Positions 1-7,512 of a stretch of 64,000 nucleotides of DNA are shown here, one piece after another (within the stretch, counting starts at the first letter, position 1; each line of letters starts with the position of its first letter). The stretch spans positions 203,635 through 267,634 of the forward strand of contig CAMWQW010000002.1 of the NCBI GenBank assembly GCA_947176505.1. Reading direction: 5' to 3'. Below the pieces are notes generated by a model. That model saw only the letters and a program-made list of their open reading frames with translations. It was not told where the DNA came from and did no database searches. Both the position numbers and the translations under genes were made by a program. The DNA is from an uncultured Lachnospiraceae bacterium (GTDB lineage Bacteria > Bacillota > Clostridia > Lachnospirales > Lachnospiraceae).

Positions 1-1307
1 CCGCCCGTCTGCCGGCTGCGTGACCGCTCCACACGATAGAATGCGTCAAAAAGTTTTGGTATGTCACCTTCTGGCAGGTGTACCCCCGTGTTCTCTATGG
101 ATAACTGTATTCTTCCGTTCTGTGAATGTGCCGTAATAAAAATATCCCTGCCCGCCGGCGAATAATGGATTGCATTGGAAAAAAGATTATTTACCACTTT
201 TCCCAAGAGTGCTTTGTCTCCTTGGAGCATCAGCCCTTTCTGTATCTCCTCATGCCATTCCAGTCCCTTGCCTACAACCATATCCTCAAACAGGCCATAC
301 GCACTTTTTACCATATCTGAAAAATCAAAAGTTTCCTCCTGCAAAGTGTTTTCCGATGATTTTATTCGGGAAACGGTCAGAATCTCCTGCACCATCCCCT
401 CCATAGATTTCACCACTTCAAGGGAACGGGCAAGGTACTTGTCACGTTCCTTGTATTTCCCAACATTCAGCAGCATCCCTTCTAGCTGCCCCTTAATGAC
501 AGTGATCGGTGTTTTCAGTTCATGGGATACCGCCGAAAAGAAATCAAGCTGTGCCTGTTCCAGCATGCGCTCCCGCTCAATATCCGCCTCCAGCCGGCTG
601 TTTGCCTCCTGCAGGTCATTAAGCGACGAGGACAATTTCCGGGACAGTTCGTTTAAACTATGTGCCAGTATTCCCAATTCATCAGAACGCTCTTCCGTAC
701 AATCCCATGTAAAGTCAAGGCCGGACATTTTTTCAGACACACTGCTGATCTCTATGACAGGCTTTGTGACATACCGGGAATAAAGCACTGCACCAATGAC
801 CGAAAGGAAAACCGCCATGACCATCAGAGATGGGACTATGCTCCCAATGGTATCCGTCAGTTGGCTTACCGGCTCTGCATCTCCGGCAACAGATAACGTA
901 TAGACTATCTCCGAATCCTGGAAATGGAACAGATAACTATGTGTTGCACCATACAGAGAAGGCTCGCCCTCAAAAACAATATCATTACGAACCGCCTCCG
1001 GGAAATCATGGTTATATTGTGAGGGCAATGCAATCTCTCTTCCATTTTCATCATATAGCTGAAGCAGTACAGTATTGTTCAGCAGGAATTCATCAAACAG
1101 GAATCCGCTCTCTGCTCCCGCAGTGCATTCCAGTTCAGAAATAAGGGCATTAACCTCCATATCTAATGCGGCATCCAGATCTGTGCTGTATGTCTGTGGA
1201 ACCAGCCATGCAATGAAGCCGTATGTAGCGGCACAGCACACCACCATCAGCAGGCAGGTCACAGCAAATATTTTAACAAACAGGCTATTTCTTATCTTCT
1301 TTTTCAA
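1..1307 (-). CDS. Sensor histidine kinase, C-terminal end cut by window edge
   Basis: This is a membrane sensor kinase that should phosphorylate the response regulator encoded just upstream. The frame opens at a TTG (1305-1307) reading MKKKIRNSLFVKIFAV and overlaps the regulator's end by 23 bases, with a GGGGAG-like ribosome site upstream. A first membrane segment (about residues 8-30) is followed by an extracytoplasmic region of roughly 130 residues, a second membrane segment, a HAMP-like linker and a coiled coil. The dimerisation motif VSHELKTPITVIK has its phospho-acceptor at His262. An N box (NNLFSNAIHYS) and an F-box-like FDAFYRVERS follow. The sequence leaves the window before the glycine-rich G2 box, so ATP-site completeness cannot be judged. 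The TTG start is inferred; no ATG lies in a better place. The stimulus is unknown. Confidence 0.88.
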   Translation of the reverse strand, partial: MKKKIRNSLFVKIFAVTCLLMVVCCAATYGFIAWLVPQTYSTDLDAALDMEVNALISELECTAGAESGFLFDEFLLNNTVLLQLYDENGREIALPSQYNHDFPEAVRNDIVFEGEPSLYGATHSYLFHFQDSEIVYTLSVAGDAEPVSQLTDTIGSIVPSLMVMAVFLSVIGAVLYSRYVTKPVIEISSVSEKMSGLDFTWDCTEERSDELGILAHSLNELSRKLSSSLNDLQEANSRLEADIERERMLEQAQLDFFSAVSHELKTPITVIKGQLEGMLLNVGKYKERDKYLARSLEVVKSMEGMVQEILTVSRIKSSENTLQEETFDFSDMVKSAYGLFEDMVVGKGLEWHEEIQKGLMLQGDKALLGKVVNNLFSNAIHYSPAGRDIFITAHSQNGRIQLSIENTGVHLPEGDIPKLFDAFYRVERSRSRQTG

Positions 1308-1962
1308 TTTTGTACCCAACTCCCCGGATCGTTTCGATATAGTCAATGCCCAGCTTTTTACGGAGATTCTTGATATGCGTATCAACCACCCTTTCATCAC
1401 CATAAAAATCATATTTCCAAAGTTTGTTTAAGAAGTGCTGCCGTGAGAGCGCTTTCCCCTGATTTGTCAGCAATTCCTTCAGCACCTCAAATTCCCTCTG
1501 CGTCAGTTCAAATTCCACATCCCCGGCATAAACCCTGTAACCGTCTATATCCAGAGTCATCCCCTTGTAATGGATCAACGCACCTTCCCCATCCTCCCTG
1601 CTTCCAGCCCGTCGCAGGACAGCCGCTATTTTTCTAAGCAGCACGGGCATGGAAAATGGTTTTGTTACATAGTCATCTGCTTGCAAGTCCAGCCCTTTGA
1701 TCTGGTCACCTTCACTGCCAAGGGCTGTCAACATAATAATGGGAACCTGCGACTGCTTCCGTATCAGTTCACAGACAGTGAACCCATCTATTTTAGGGAG
1801 CATAATATCCAACAGGATCAGGTCATAAGAGGTATTGGCAAACATATCCACAGCTTCTACGCCATCCCCCGCAATATCAGCCTTATATCCTGCTTCCTGC
1901 AAAAATTCCTGCAAAAGCTCCTGAATATCCAGATCATCTTCAACAATTAAAATATTCTGCAT
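1285..1962 (-). CDS. OmpR/PhoB-family response regulator
   Basis: A DNA-binding response regulator of 225 residues, the normal length for the family. The receiver domain carries the acidic pair at D9-D10, the phosphorylation site D52 in LILLDIMLPKIDG, and a KPF motif. A C-terminal winged helix ends in DTHIKNLRKKLG and VGYKIE, typical of OmpR/PhoB proteins. I chose the ATG at 1962 because GGAGGTGTTACC lies directly before it; the open frame extends 22 codons further upstream without such a site. It is co-transcribed with the overlapping histidine kinase gene. A pair of direct repeats in its promoter suggests autoregulation. The target genes are unknown. Confidence 0.93.
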   Translation of the reverse strand: MQNILIVEDDLDIQELLQEFLQEAGYKADIAGDGVEAVDMFANTSYDLILLDIMLPKIDGFTVCELIRKQSQVPIIMLTALGSEGDQIKGLDLQADDYVTKPFSMPVLLRKIAAVLRRAGSREDGEGALIHYKGMTLDIDGYRVYAGDVEFELTQREFEVLKELLTNQGKALSRQHFLNKLWKYDFYGDERVVDTHIKNLRKKLGIDYIETIRGVGYKIEKEDKK

Positions 1963-1987
1963 GGTAACACCTCCGCACTCCTTAGAT

Positions 1988-2023
1988 ATCATACCATACT
2001 TATTTGTAGTTTGTGTGTAGTTT
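1988..2023 (-). promoter_or_regulatory. Promoter of the two-component operon with 11-base-spaced direct repeats
   Basis: An extended -10 element (TGG followed by TATGAT, 1988-1993) precedes the response regulator. Two copies of AAACTAC (2006-2012 and 2017-2023 in plus coordinates) sit exactly 11 bases apart where the -35 hexamer would be, and no good -35 is present. Tandem repeats with this spacing beside a weak -35 are a common arrangement for OmpR/PhoB-type regulators, so autoregulation is likely. That last step is inference. Confidence 0.5.
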
Positions 2024-2052
2024 GCCAAAGTTATATAAAACCATCCCCTCTG

Positions 2053-3102
2053 TCATTCCATCTCCTTAAACGTGCCAGCCATTCCTCCCACAAGGCTCCA
2101 CTGGCGCTGCATATAGGATTTGAGATTTTCCGTGCTTTGCCGATATGCTTCACAAGCTATAGACGGATTATCAAAATGTTCCATGATTGCGCAGGCGGCA
2201 CAGTACCCACTCTCCATCCCGGCAGATATGCCCTCGCCCATAGGATTTAAGAACCCGGCGACTTCCCCGGCGAAAAGGACACGCCCCACACCGTAGTCTA
2301 CACGGCATCCCGGACGGATATGCGGCATCAGCCACTTCTCGCTCTTGGTCTGCCTGCTGATATGCAGATGGTGCTTCTCTTCCATGTAAGAAATGAATCG
2401 TCCATAATAATGGCCGATCTTATCCATGTCCTTCACGGACACGCCAAACACCAGCAGGTCATCCTTTACGTTGAACCACGCATCATATTCCGACAGCTCC
2501 GGCTGCAGGTACGCATAGAAGTAATGCGGGTCTAAATCAATGCTGCCCTCGTTGAATGTCTGGAATGTTGTTATGTATCCGGAAACCTCCCCGGTGATCT
2601 TCCCGGCATATTGCCCAGCAATTTGCCGTTTTAATGTCCCGACAACGCCCTCGCAGTCCAGGACGTACCTTGCGCTTTCCGTGCAATTATTTTCCCCATG
2701 CAGGCTGACTTCCACAAATCCGTCTTTCTCCGTGCATGAAAGGGCAGACACGCCATCCCGAACCTCCGCGCCACTCTCCTCTGCCTTTTTCGCAAGCCAC
2801 CCGTCAAAATGGCTGCGCCATACATTAAGCCCTTCCTGCTCAAAGCAGTATTCTTTTCCTTTGTCATTTGTGAATATCATACCCCTGTTATCTGTCGGGG
2901 TACACATGGCGGACTCCGGCATGTCCTCACCAAAATAAGTCTTCACAAACTCCATTGATTTCTTTATCAGAACGCCCGAACAGGACTTATACCTTGGCAT
3001 TTTAAACTTCTCCACCAGAAGAACCTTATAGCCTTTTTCCGCTAAAACCTTAGATGCTGTGCATCCTGCAGGCCCCGCGCCGACCACTATCATATCATAC
3101 AT
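2053..3102 (-). CDS. FAD-dependent oxidoreductase, geranylgeranyl-reductase-like
   Basis: A flavoprotein of 349 residues. The N terminus MYDMIVVGAGPAGCTASKVLAEKGYKV is a Rossmann fold with the GxGxxG dinucleotide motif at residues 8-13, followed by the E-K-F segment expected to bind the FAD ribose. RYKSCSGVL (about 37-45) is the cysteine-containing motif common in the geranylgeranyl reductase family, and GRVLFAGEVAGFLNPMGEGI (about 275-295) matches the second FAD-binding motif (G-D/E-A-A). Members reduce polyprenyl chains or act as halogenase-like monooxygenases; the substrate here cannot be read from sequence. It is separated by about 90 bases from the downstream two-component operon and has its own promoter. 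No membrane segment is apparent. Confidence 0.8.
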   Translation of the reverse strand: MYDMIVVGAGPAGCTASKVLAEKGYKVLLVEKFKMPRYKSCSGVLIKKSMEFVKTYFGEDMPESAMCTPTDNRGMIFTNDKGKEYCFEQEGLNVWRSHFDGWLAKKAEESGAEVRDGVSALSCTEKDGFVEVSLHGENNCTESARYVLDCEGVVGTLKRQIAGQYAGKITGEVSGYITTFQTFNEGSIDLDPHYFYAYLQPELSEYDAWFNVKDDLLVFGVSVKDMDKIGHYYGRFISYMEEKHHLHISRQTKSEKWLMPHIRPGCRVDYGVGRVLFAGEVAGFLNPMGEGISAGMESGYCAACAIMEHFDNPSIACEAYRQSTENLKSYMQRQWSLVGGMAGTFKEME

Positions 3103-3177
3103 CCGTATATCTTCCTTTCCGCTGTTTCCTATTACTTCGGCAGAATATCGTTTCCGCTAAAGTAAACGCACCCATCG

Positions 3178-3183
3178 ATTATA
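3178..3183 (-). promoter_or_regulatory. Extended -10 promoter of the FAD oxidoreductase
   Basis: A TGG-TATAAT extended -10 lies about 75 bases before the oxidoreductase start. The -35 region is poor. An imperfect inverted repeat (CGTTT...AAACG) lies just downstream of the expected start site and could be an operator; this is a weak inference. Confidence 0.45.
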
Positions 3184-3365
3184 CCACAGAAAATTTCCTG
3201 CGTTTTGATAGATTGCACGAAAAGACTATTTTCAGGGAATGAAAAGCCTGCGCAGACCTTATCATTTTCCCATTATCTTTTTATCAATTTACCAATACGC
3301 GGTTTAGCAAAACTACCGACTTTTGCCAAATTGTATCAATCGCCATATTATCAGCGGTATCAAAA

Positions 3366-3644
3366 AGCCAAAAAAAGAGAGGCCCACCAACTACTCCGGT
3401 GAACCCCTCCAAGCCCGAAATCCCTAGCTGAAAGCCCTGCTTTCAGCTTTTTCAAGCCATTTCTTTACACTTTCGCCAAATCGTTTCCTACTCCGCCATG
3501 CCAACCTCCATTCCGCTTCGCTTCATGTCAGTCGCGGGCTTCGCCCTATGAGCCCAGTCAGAAACATCCTTTTGCGAGCAAGCTCTCAACGGCTGCTTCT
3601 GCCAGTCCTCGCATGGCTCATTGCCAACGCGCATATGGCATCAA
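3366..3644 (-). ncRNA. Structured non-coding region after ppdK: candidate small RNA or long 3' UTR
   Basis: About 280 bases after the ppdK stop contain no convincing gene on either strand but are rich in short perfect stems: GGGC-GAA-GCCC, and a 9-bp stem AGCTGAAAG/CTTTCAGCT at 3426-3448. The segment ends in a strong minus-strand intrinsic terminator. It is also more GC-rich than the AT-rich flank at 3160-3370. Read directly from sequence it is a long, folded transcript tail; whether it is processed into a stable RNA is inference. It does not match the tmRNA, RNase P, 6S or SRP consensus as I know them. The rest of the 3103-3644 gap holds the oxidoreductase promoter, a small GCAAAA-N8-TTTTGC inverted repeat at 3307-3326, and nothing else I recognise. 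Confidence 0.45.
3370..3409 (-). terminator. Intrinsic terminator of the ppdK transcript
   Basis: On the minus strand a 12-pair stem (GAGGGGTTCACC with GGTGGGCCTCTC, including three G-U pairs) closes a 9-base loop and is followed directly by seven T. It lies about 240 bases beyond the ppdK stop codon. Confidence 0.85.
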
Positions 3645-6266
3645 TTATTTATTCTGAATAGCCGCCTGCGCCGCCGCCAATCTGGCAATCGGCACTCTGA
3701 ACGGTGAACAAGATACATAAGTGAGTCCGACTTTATGGCAGAACTCAACGGAAGACGGGTCACCGCCGTGCTCGCCACAGATACCAAGCTTGATATCCGG
3801 TCTGGTGGTGCGTCCCTTCTCTGCTGCCATCTGCACAAGCTGACCTACGCCACTCTGGTCAAGTCTTGCAAACGGGTCTGACTCGTAAATCTTATTCTTG
3901 TAGTAATCTCCCAAGAACTTACCTGCATCATCACGGGAGAATCCGAATGTCATCTGTGTCAAATCGTTTGTTCCAAAGGAGAAGAACTCTGCCTCTTCCG
4001 CAATCTCATTTGCCAGAAGTGCGGCTCTAGGAATCTCGATCATCGTTCCTACATGATACTTGATATCGGAATTTTTCTCTTTCTTCACCTGTTCTGCAAC
4101 TTCTACGACTACATCTTTGACAAATTTAAGTTCCTTCTTCTCTCCAACGAGCGGAATCATGATTTCGGGAACAATGTCGTATCCCTTCTCATTCTTCACT
4201 TCGATAGCTGCTTCCATTACGGCTCTCGTCTGCATCTTAGCAATCTCAGGATAAGTAACTGCAAGACGGCATCCGCGGTGTCCCATCATCGGGTTGAACT
4301 CATGCAGTGAATCACAGATTTCCTGAACTTCTTCCGCAGTCATCATCATCTCTACTGCCAAATCGTCTATATCATCCTCATCCGTCGGAACGAACTCATG
4401 AAGCGGCGGGTCGAGGAAACGAATCGTTACCGGTCTGCCCTCCATTACTTCATACAATGCTTTGAAGTCTCCCTTCTGGAAAGGTATCAAAGCGTTCAGT
4501 GCCTTCTCTCTCTGCTCAACTGTTCTTGCCAAAATCATCTGACGAATCTTCGGGATTCTGTCAGGCTCGAAGAACATATGCTCCGTACGGCACAATCCGA
4601 TACCTTCCGCACCATATTTAACTGCATTTGCTGCATCTGCAGGAGTATCCGCATTGGTACGTACCTGCAGCTTACGGTACTTGTCCGCCCACTCCATGAT
4701 ACGTCCGAAATTACCGCTGACAGATGCCTCTACCGTCTTGATGTCGCCTTTATAAATCTTGCCGGTGGAACCGTCCAGAGAAATATAATCGCCTTCGTGG
4801 AACTCTTCTCCACCGAGTGCAAATACTTTATCCTCTTCATTAATCGCAATATCTCCGCATCCGGACACACACGCCGTACCCATACCACGTGCTACAACTG
4901 CTGCATGGGATGTCATACCGCCGCGAACGGTCAGAATACCTTCTGCCGCATGCATACCCTCGATATCCTCGGGCGATGTCTCCAAACGTACCAGAATAAC
5001 TCTCTCACCTTTTTCATGAGCCGCTTTCGCTTCTTCAGCCGTAAAATATACCTTACCTGCCGCAGCGCCCGGGGATGCCGGAAGCGCCTGTCCGATAACC
5101 TGACCTGCCTTCAAAGCCGCCGCATCAAACGTCGGATGCAGGAGCTGATCTAATGATTTCGCTTCGATACGAAGAACTGCTTCCTCCGGAGTAATCATTC
5201 CCTCGTCTACCAAGTCACACGCAATCTGGATAGCCGCCGGTGCGGTTCTCTTACCGTTACGTGTCTGTAAGAAGAACAGCTTGCCGTCCTCAATGGTAAA
5301 CTCCATATCCTGCATATCACGATAATGGTTCTCTAATTTATTGGCAATCTCCATGAACTGCTTAAAGCATTCCGGAAGATCCTCTTCCAATTTCGTAATC
5401 GGCTGCGGTGTGCGGATACCTGCCACAACGTCTTCACCCTGTGCGTTGATCAGATACTCACCGTATATGCCCTTCGCTCCGGTGGAAGGATTTCTCGTAA
5501 ATGCAACGCCTGTACCGGAGGTATCGCCCATATTACCGAATACCATCGCCTGCACGTTAACCGCTGTACCCCAATCGCCCGGAATATCGTTCATTCTTCT
5601 GTATACGATAGCCCTCTCATTATCCCAAGAACGAAATACCGCTTTGACTGCTTCCATCAACTGTACCTTCGGCTCCTGCGGAAACTCTTCACCTTTATTC
5701 TCTTTATAAATATTCTTGAATCTGACGATGATTTCTTTCAGATCGTCTGCTGTCAGTTCCGTATCGAACTTAATGCCCTTCGCATCTTTAATCTCGTCCA
5801 GAATTCTTTCGAAATAAGACTTCGGAATCTCCATAACAACATCCGAAAACATCTGGATAAATCTTCTGTAAGAATCATAAGCAAATCTCGGATTACCTGT
5901 CTTCTTCGCAAACCCTTCCACGGCAACGTCATTCAGTCCCAGATTCAGAATCGTGTCCATCATGCCCGGCATGGAAGCCCGTGCACCGGAACGTACCGAT
6001 ACGAGAAGCGGATTCTCGGTATCACCGAACTTCTTTCCCTGTTTTTCTTCCAAATTAGCCAGAGCAGCAAAAATCTGTTCCTTAATCTCATCCGTTATCT
6101 GCCTGCCGCTGTTATAATAGTCGGTACAAGCCTCTGTGGTAACTGTAAAACCTTGTGGAATCGGCAAACCCAGATTGGTCATCTCGGCAAGGTTGGCTCC
6201 TTTTCCGCCGAGAAGATTACGCATATCGGCATTGCCTTCCTCAAATAAGTACACCCATTTCGCCAT
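3645..6266 (-). CDS. ppdK: Pyruvate, phosphate dikinase
   Basis: Catalyses the reversible conversion of pyruvate, ATP and Pi to PEP, AMP and PPi; in anaerobes it often runs in the glycolytic direction using PPi. The 873-residue length is normal. The order is the N-terminal ATP-grasp nucleotide domain (KGANLAEMTNLGLPIPQGF; later FTIEDGKLFFLQTRNGKRT), the swivelling phosphohistidine domain with GGMTSHAAVVARGMG (His454), and a C-terminal PEP/pyruvate TIM barrel ending CGEHGGDPSSVEFC, where the catalytic cysteine lies. The start MAKWVYLFEEG has an AGAGAGGG-type ribosome site. It is apparently monocistronic, with a long folded 3' tail before its terminator. Confidence 0.97.
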   Translation of the reverse strand: MAKWVYLFEEGNADMRNLLGGKGANLAEMTNLGLPIPQGFTVTTEACTDYYNSGRQITDEIKEQIFAALANLEEKQGKKFGDTENPLLVSVRSGARASMPGMMDTILNLGLNDVAVEGFAKKTGNPRFAYDSYRRFIQMFSDVVMEIPKSYFERILDEIKDAKGIKFDTELTADDLKEIIVRFKNIYKENKGEEFPQEPKVQLMEAVKAVFRSWDNERAIVYRRMNDIPGDWGTAVNVQAMVFGNMGDTSGTGVAFTRNPSTGAKGIYGEYLINAQGEDVVAGIRTPQPITKLEEDLPECFKQFMEIANKLENHYRDMQDMEFTIEDGKLFFLQTRNGKRTAPAAIQIACDLVDEGMITPEEAVLRIEAKSLDQLLHPTFDAAALKAGQVIGQALPASPGAAAGKVYFTAEEAKAAHEKGERVILVRLETSPEDIEGMHAAEGILTVRGGMTSHAAVVARGMGTACVSGCGDIAINEEDKVFALGGEEFHEGDYISLDGSTGKIYKGDIKTVEASVSGNFGRIMEWADKYRKLQVRTNADTPADAANAVKYGAEGIGLCRTEHMFFEPDRIPKIRQMILARTVEQREKALNALIPFQKGDFKALYEVMEGRPVTIRFLDPPLHEFVPTDEDDIDDLAVEMMMTAEEVQEICDSLHEFNPMMGHRGCRLAVTYPEIAKMQTRAVMEAAIEVKNEKGYDIVPEIMIPLVGEKKELKFVKDVVVEVAEQVKKEKNSDIKYHVGTMIEIPRAALLANEIAEEAEFFSFGTNDLTQMTFGFSRDDAGKFLGDYYKNKIYESDPFARLDQSGVGQLVQMAAEKGRTTRPDIKLGICGEHGGDPSSVEFCHKVGLTYVSCSPFRVPIARLAAAQAAIQNK

Positions 6267-6366
6267 AGTCTTTACCCTCTCTTTTCATTTAAGCAATACA
6301 CCTATTAGTGCTCTTTTATTATTTTACCATAAAATTGGAAATTTACCACCCGTTTTTTGTAGTAAT

Positions 6367-6397
6367 TGTATAAAAATTTAAACGTTTTCGCTGTCAA
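6367..6397 (-). promoter_or_regulatory. Possible ppdK promoter
   Basis: TTGACA (6392-6397 in plus coordinates) is followed 19 bases later by TATACA. The spacer is long, so this is tentative. The spacer holds TTAAACGTTTTCG (reverse orientation), which resembles a catabolite-response element but misses its outer bases. Confidence 0.35.
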
Positions 6398-6419
6398 ACA
6401 TAATTACACTATATTTAGT

Positions 6420-7244
6420 TTACGGTTCAAATCCTTCAAAAATGAACACATCAAATTCATCCTTCATCTCTTCAAGCTCTTGTCTGCTCTTCACCGTCCA
6501 TGCCACGGAAGGATTCCTATACAGCCGCCTGCATATTCTCCTGCCGGGTTCTTCCAAAAACTTATGATTGTAAGCTATAAAATCCGGTTTCGTCACAAAA
6601 TTGAGCATCAGATGCGTCATGAAGAAATATAAGATGCTGCGATATCCGCCATCAAACCGGAAATTGGACGCTAACTGCCCTCTGACAAGCTCATTATGGT
6701 TGATGCGGAACCAAAGCAGGACCATGGGATTAAATGACTCAATACAATACTCTCCTTGGTATCTCCTCAATATTTTGTCAATCACTGCACATTCGGAGAT
6801 ATCTGCCTTTTCCGACTTAATCTCTATAATCAGCGGTACACGTCCACGAACCATGGAAAGCAGTTCTTCCAATTTCGGAATCTTCTCTTCGGAACTGCAC
6901 AACGTGAACTGCTGTAATTCTTCATATGTATAGTCTTCAATAATTCCCTCGGCGCCGCAGATACGCTCCAGCTTAAAATCATGGAAGATTACCGGAATAC
7001 CGTCCTTCGTCACATGCACGTCCAGCTCCATTCCGTAACCCGCCTCCACCGCTTTACGAAATGCCGCCATAGAGTTCTCGGGCTCACTCCCCGCATTGTC
7101 ATGCAGTCCTCTGTGAGCGAAATACTTTTTCTTAAAAAAACTTGTATCCGGGCGATGCAGCATACGCGGCATAATTGCCAGAAAATACAGGACACACGGA
7201 ATCGCTATTGCCTTTGCCGGCGCTTTCACTTTTCTCAAATTCAT
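6420..7244 (-). CDS. Glycerophosphodiester phosphodiesterase, membrane-anchored
   Basis: Hydrolyses glycerophosphodiesters to glycerol-3-phosphate and an alcohol. It has 274 residues. An N-terminal hydrophobic stretch (about 12-28) should anchor it in the membrane. The GDPD catalytic signature follows: FAHRGLHDNAGSEPENSMAAF with the catalytic histidine, then MELDVHVTKDGIPVIFHD with the metal-binding E-x-D and the second histidine. LIIEIKSEK supplies the next conserved glutamate and lysine. The C-terminal part reads as the rest of a TIM barrel. It is transcribed alone from a promoter that diverges from the ABC-F operon. The substrate head group is not predictable. Confidence 0.9.
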   Translation of the reverse strand: MNLRKVKAPAKAIAIPCVLYFLAIMPRMLHRPDTSFFKKKYFAHRGLHDNAGSEPENSMAAFRKAVEAGYGMELDVHVTKDGIPVIFHDFKLERICGAEGIIEDYTYEELQQFTLCSSEEKIPKLEELLSMVRGRVPLIIEIKSEKADISECAVIDKILRRYQGEYCIESFNPMVLLWFRINHNELVRGQLASNFRFDGGYRSILYFFMTHLMLNFVTKPDFIAYNHKFLEEPGRRICRRLYRNPSVAWTVKSRQELEEMKDEFDVFIFEGFEP

Positions 7245-7319
7245 TTTATCTTACCTGCCATCTTATCGTAATTCTTGTAATGCAAGCTGATTGCCTGCGT
7301 TTCTTCTATCCCACTTTCG

Positions 7320-7347
7320 ATTATATTCTTCTCATATAAAACTGCAA
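7320..7347 (-). promoter_or_regulatory. Promoter of the GDPD gene
   Basis: TTGCAG (7342-7347), a 16-base spacer and TATAAT (7320-7325), read on the minus strand about 75 bases before the start codon. Confidence 0.65.
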
Positions 7348-7385
7348 GTGTTTTTTATCCTGCCGGATTTCAATACTCATAGCGG

Positions 7386-7413
7386 TTGAAAAACCATTCT
7401 TTTTGTGTATAAT
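7386..7413 (+). promoter_or_regulatory. Promoter of the ABC-F operon
   Basis: TTGAAA (7386-7391), a 16-base spacer and a perfect TATAAT (7408-7413). The transcript should begin near 7420 and carry a leader of about 90 bases. Confidence 0.75.
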
Positions 7414-7435
7414 GGTATAGGTAACTTTAAAACAT

Positions 7436-7486
7436 AAGTAAATTCTCTCGGAATTTGCTTGGCGGGATTTACTTCGTAAGCCCGCT
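7436..7486 (+). promoter_or_regulatory. Two-state hairpin leader upstream of the ABC-F gene
   Basis: Two adjacent hairpins fill the leader. The first pairs AAGTAAATTC (7436-7445) with GAATTTGCTT (7451-7460). The second pairs GGCGGG and TTTAC with GTAAG and CCCGCT (7461-7486) around a TTC loop. The left arm of hairpin 1 (AAGTAAAT) is also perfectly complementary to ATTTACTT (7467-7474) inside hairpin 2, so the two folds compete. There is no T tract after hairpin 2, so it is not a plain terminator. Genes of this family are often controlled by ribosome-sensing leaders; that role here is inference. Confidence 0.5.
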
Positions 7487-7512
7487 ATCTTAAAGAAAAA
7501 TGAGGTTTTAAC

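Noticed and set aside
1-3300. Two-component/oxidoreductase region as an integrated mobile element
   Set aside because: No integrase, transposase, direct-repeat boundary or attachment site is visible, and the nearest tRNA is far away.
3426-3455. Hairpin followed by TTTTTC, as a plus-strand terminator
   Set aside because: No plus-strand gene ends here; it is better read as part of the minus-strand structured RNA.
3541-3660. A short hydrophobic plus-strand frame ending at 3660
   Set aside because: It starts without a ribosome site, overlaps the ppdK end and lies in the structured non-coding region; coding is not supported.
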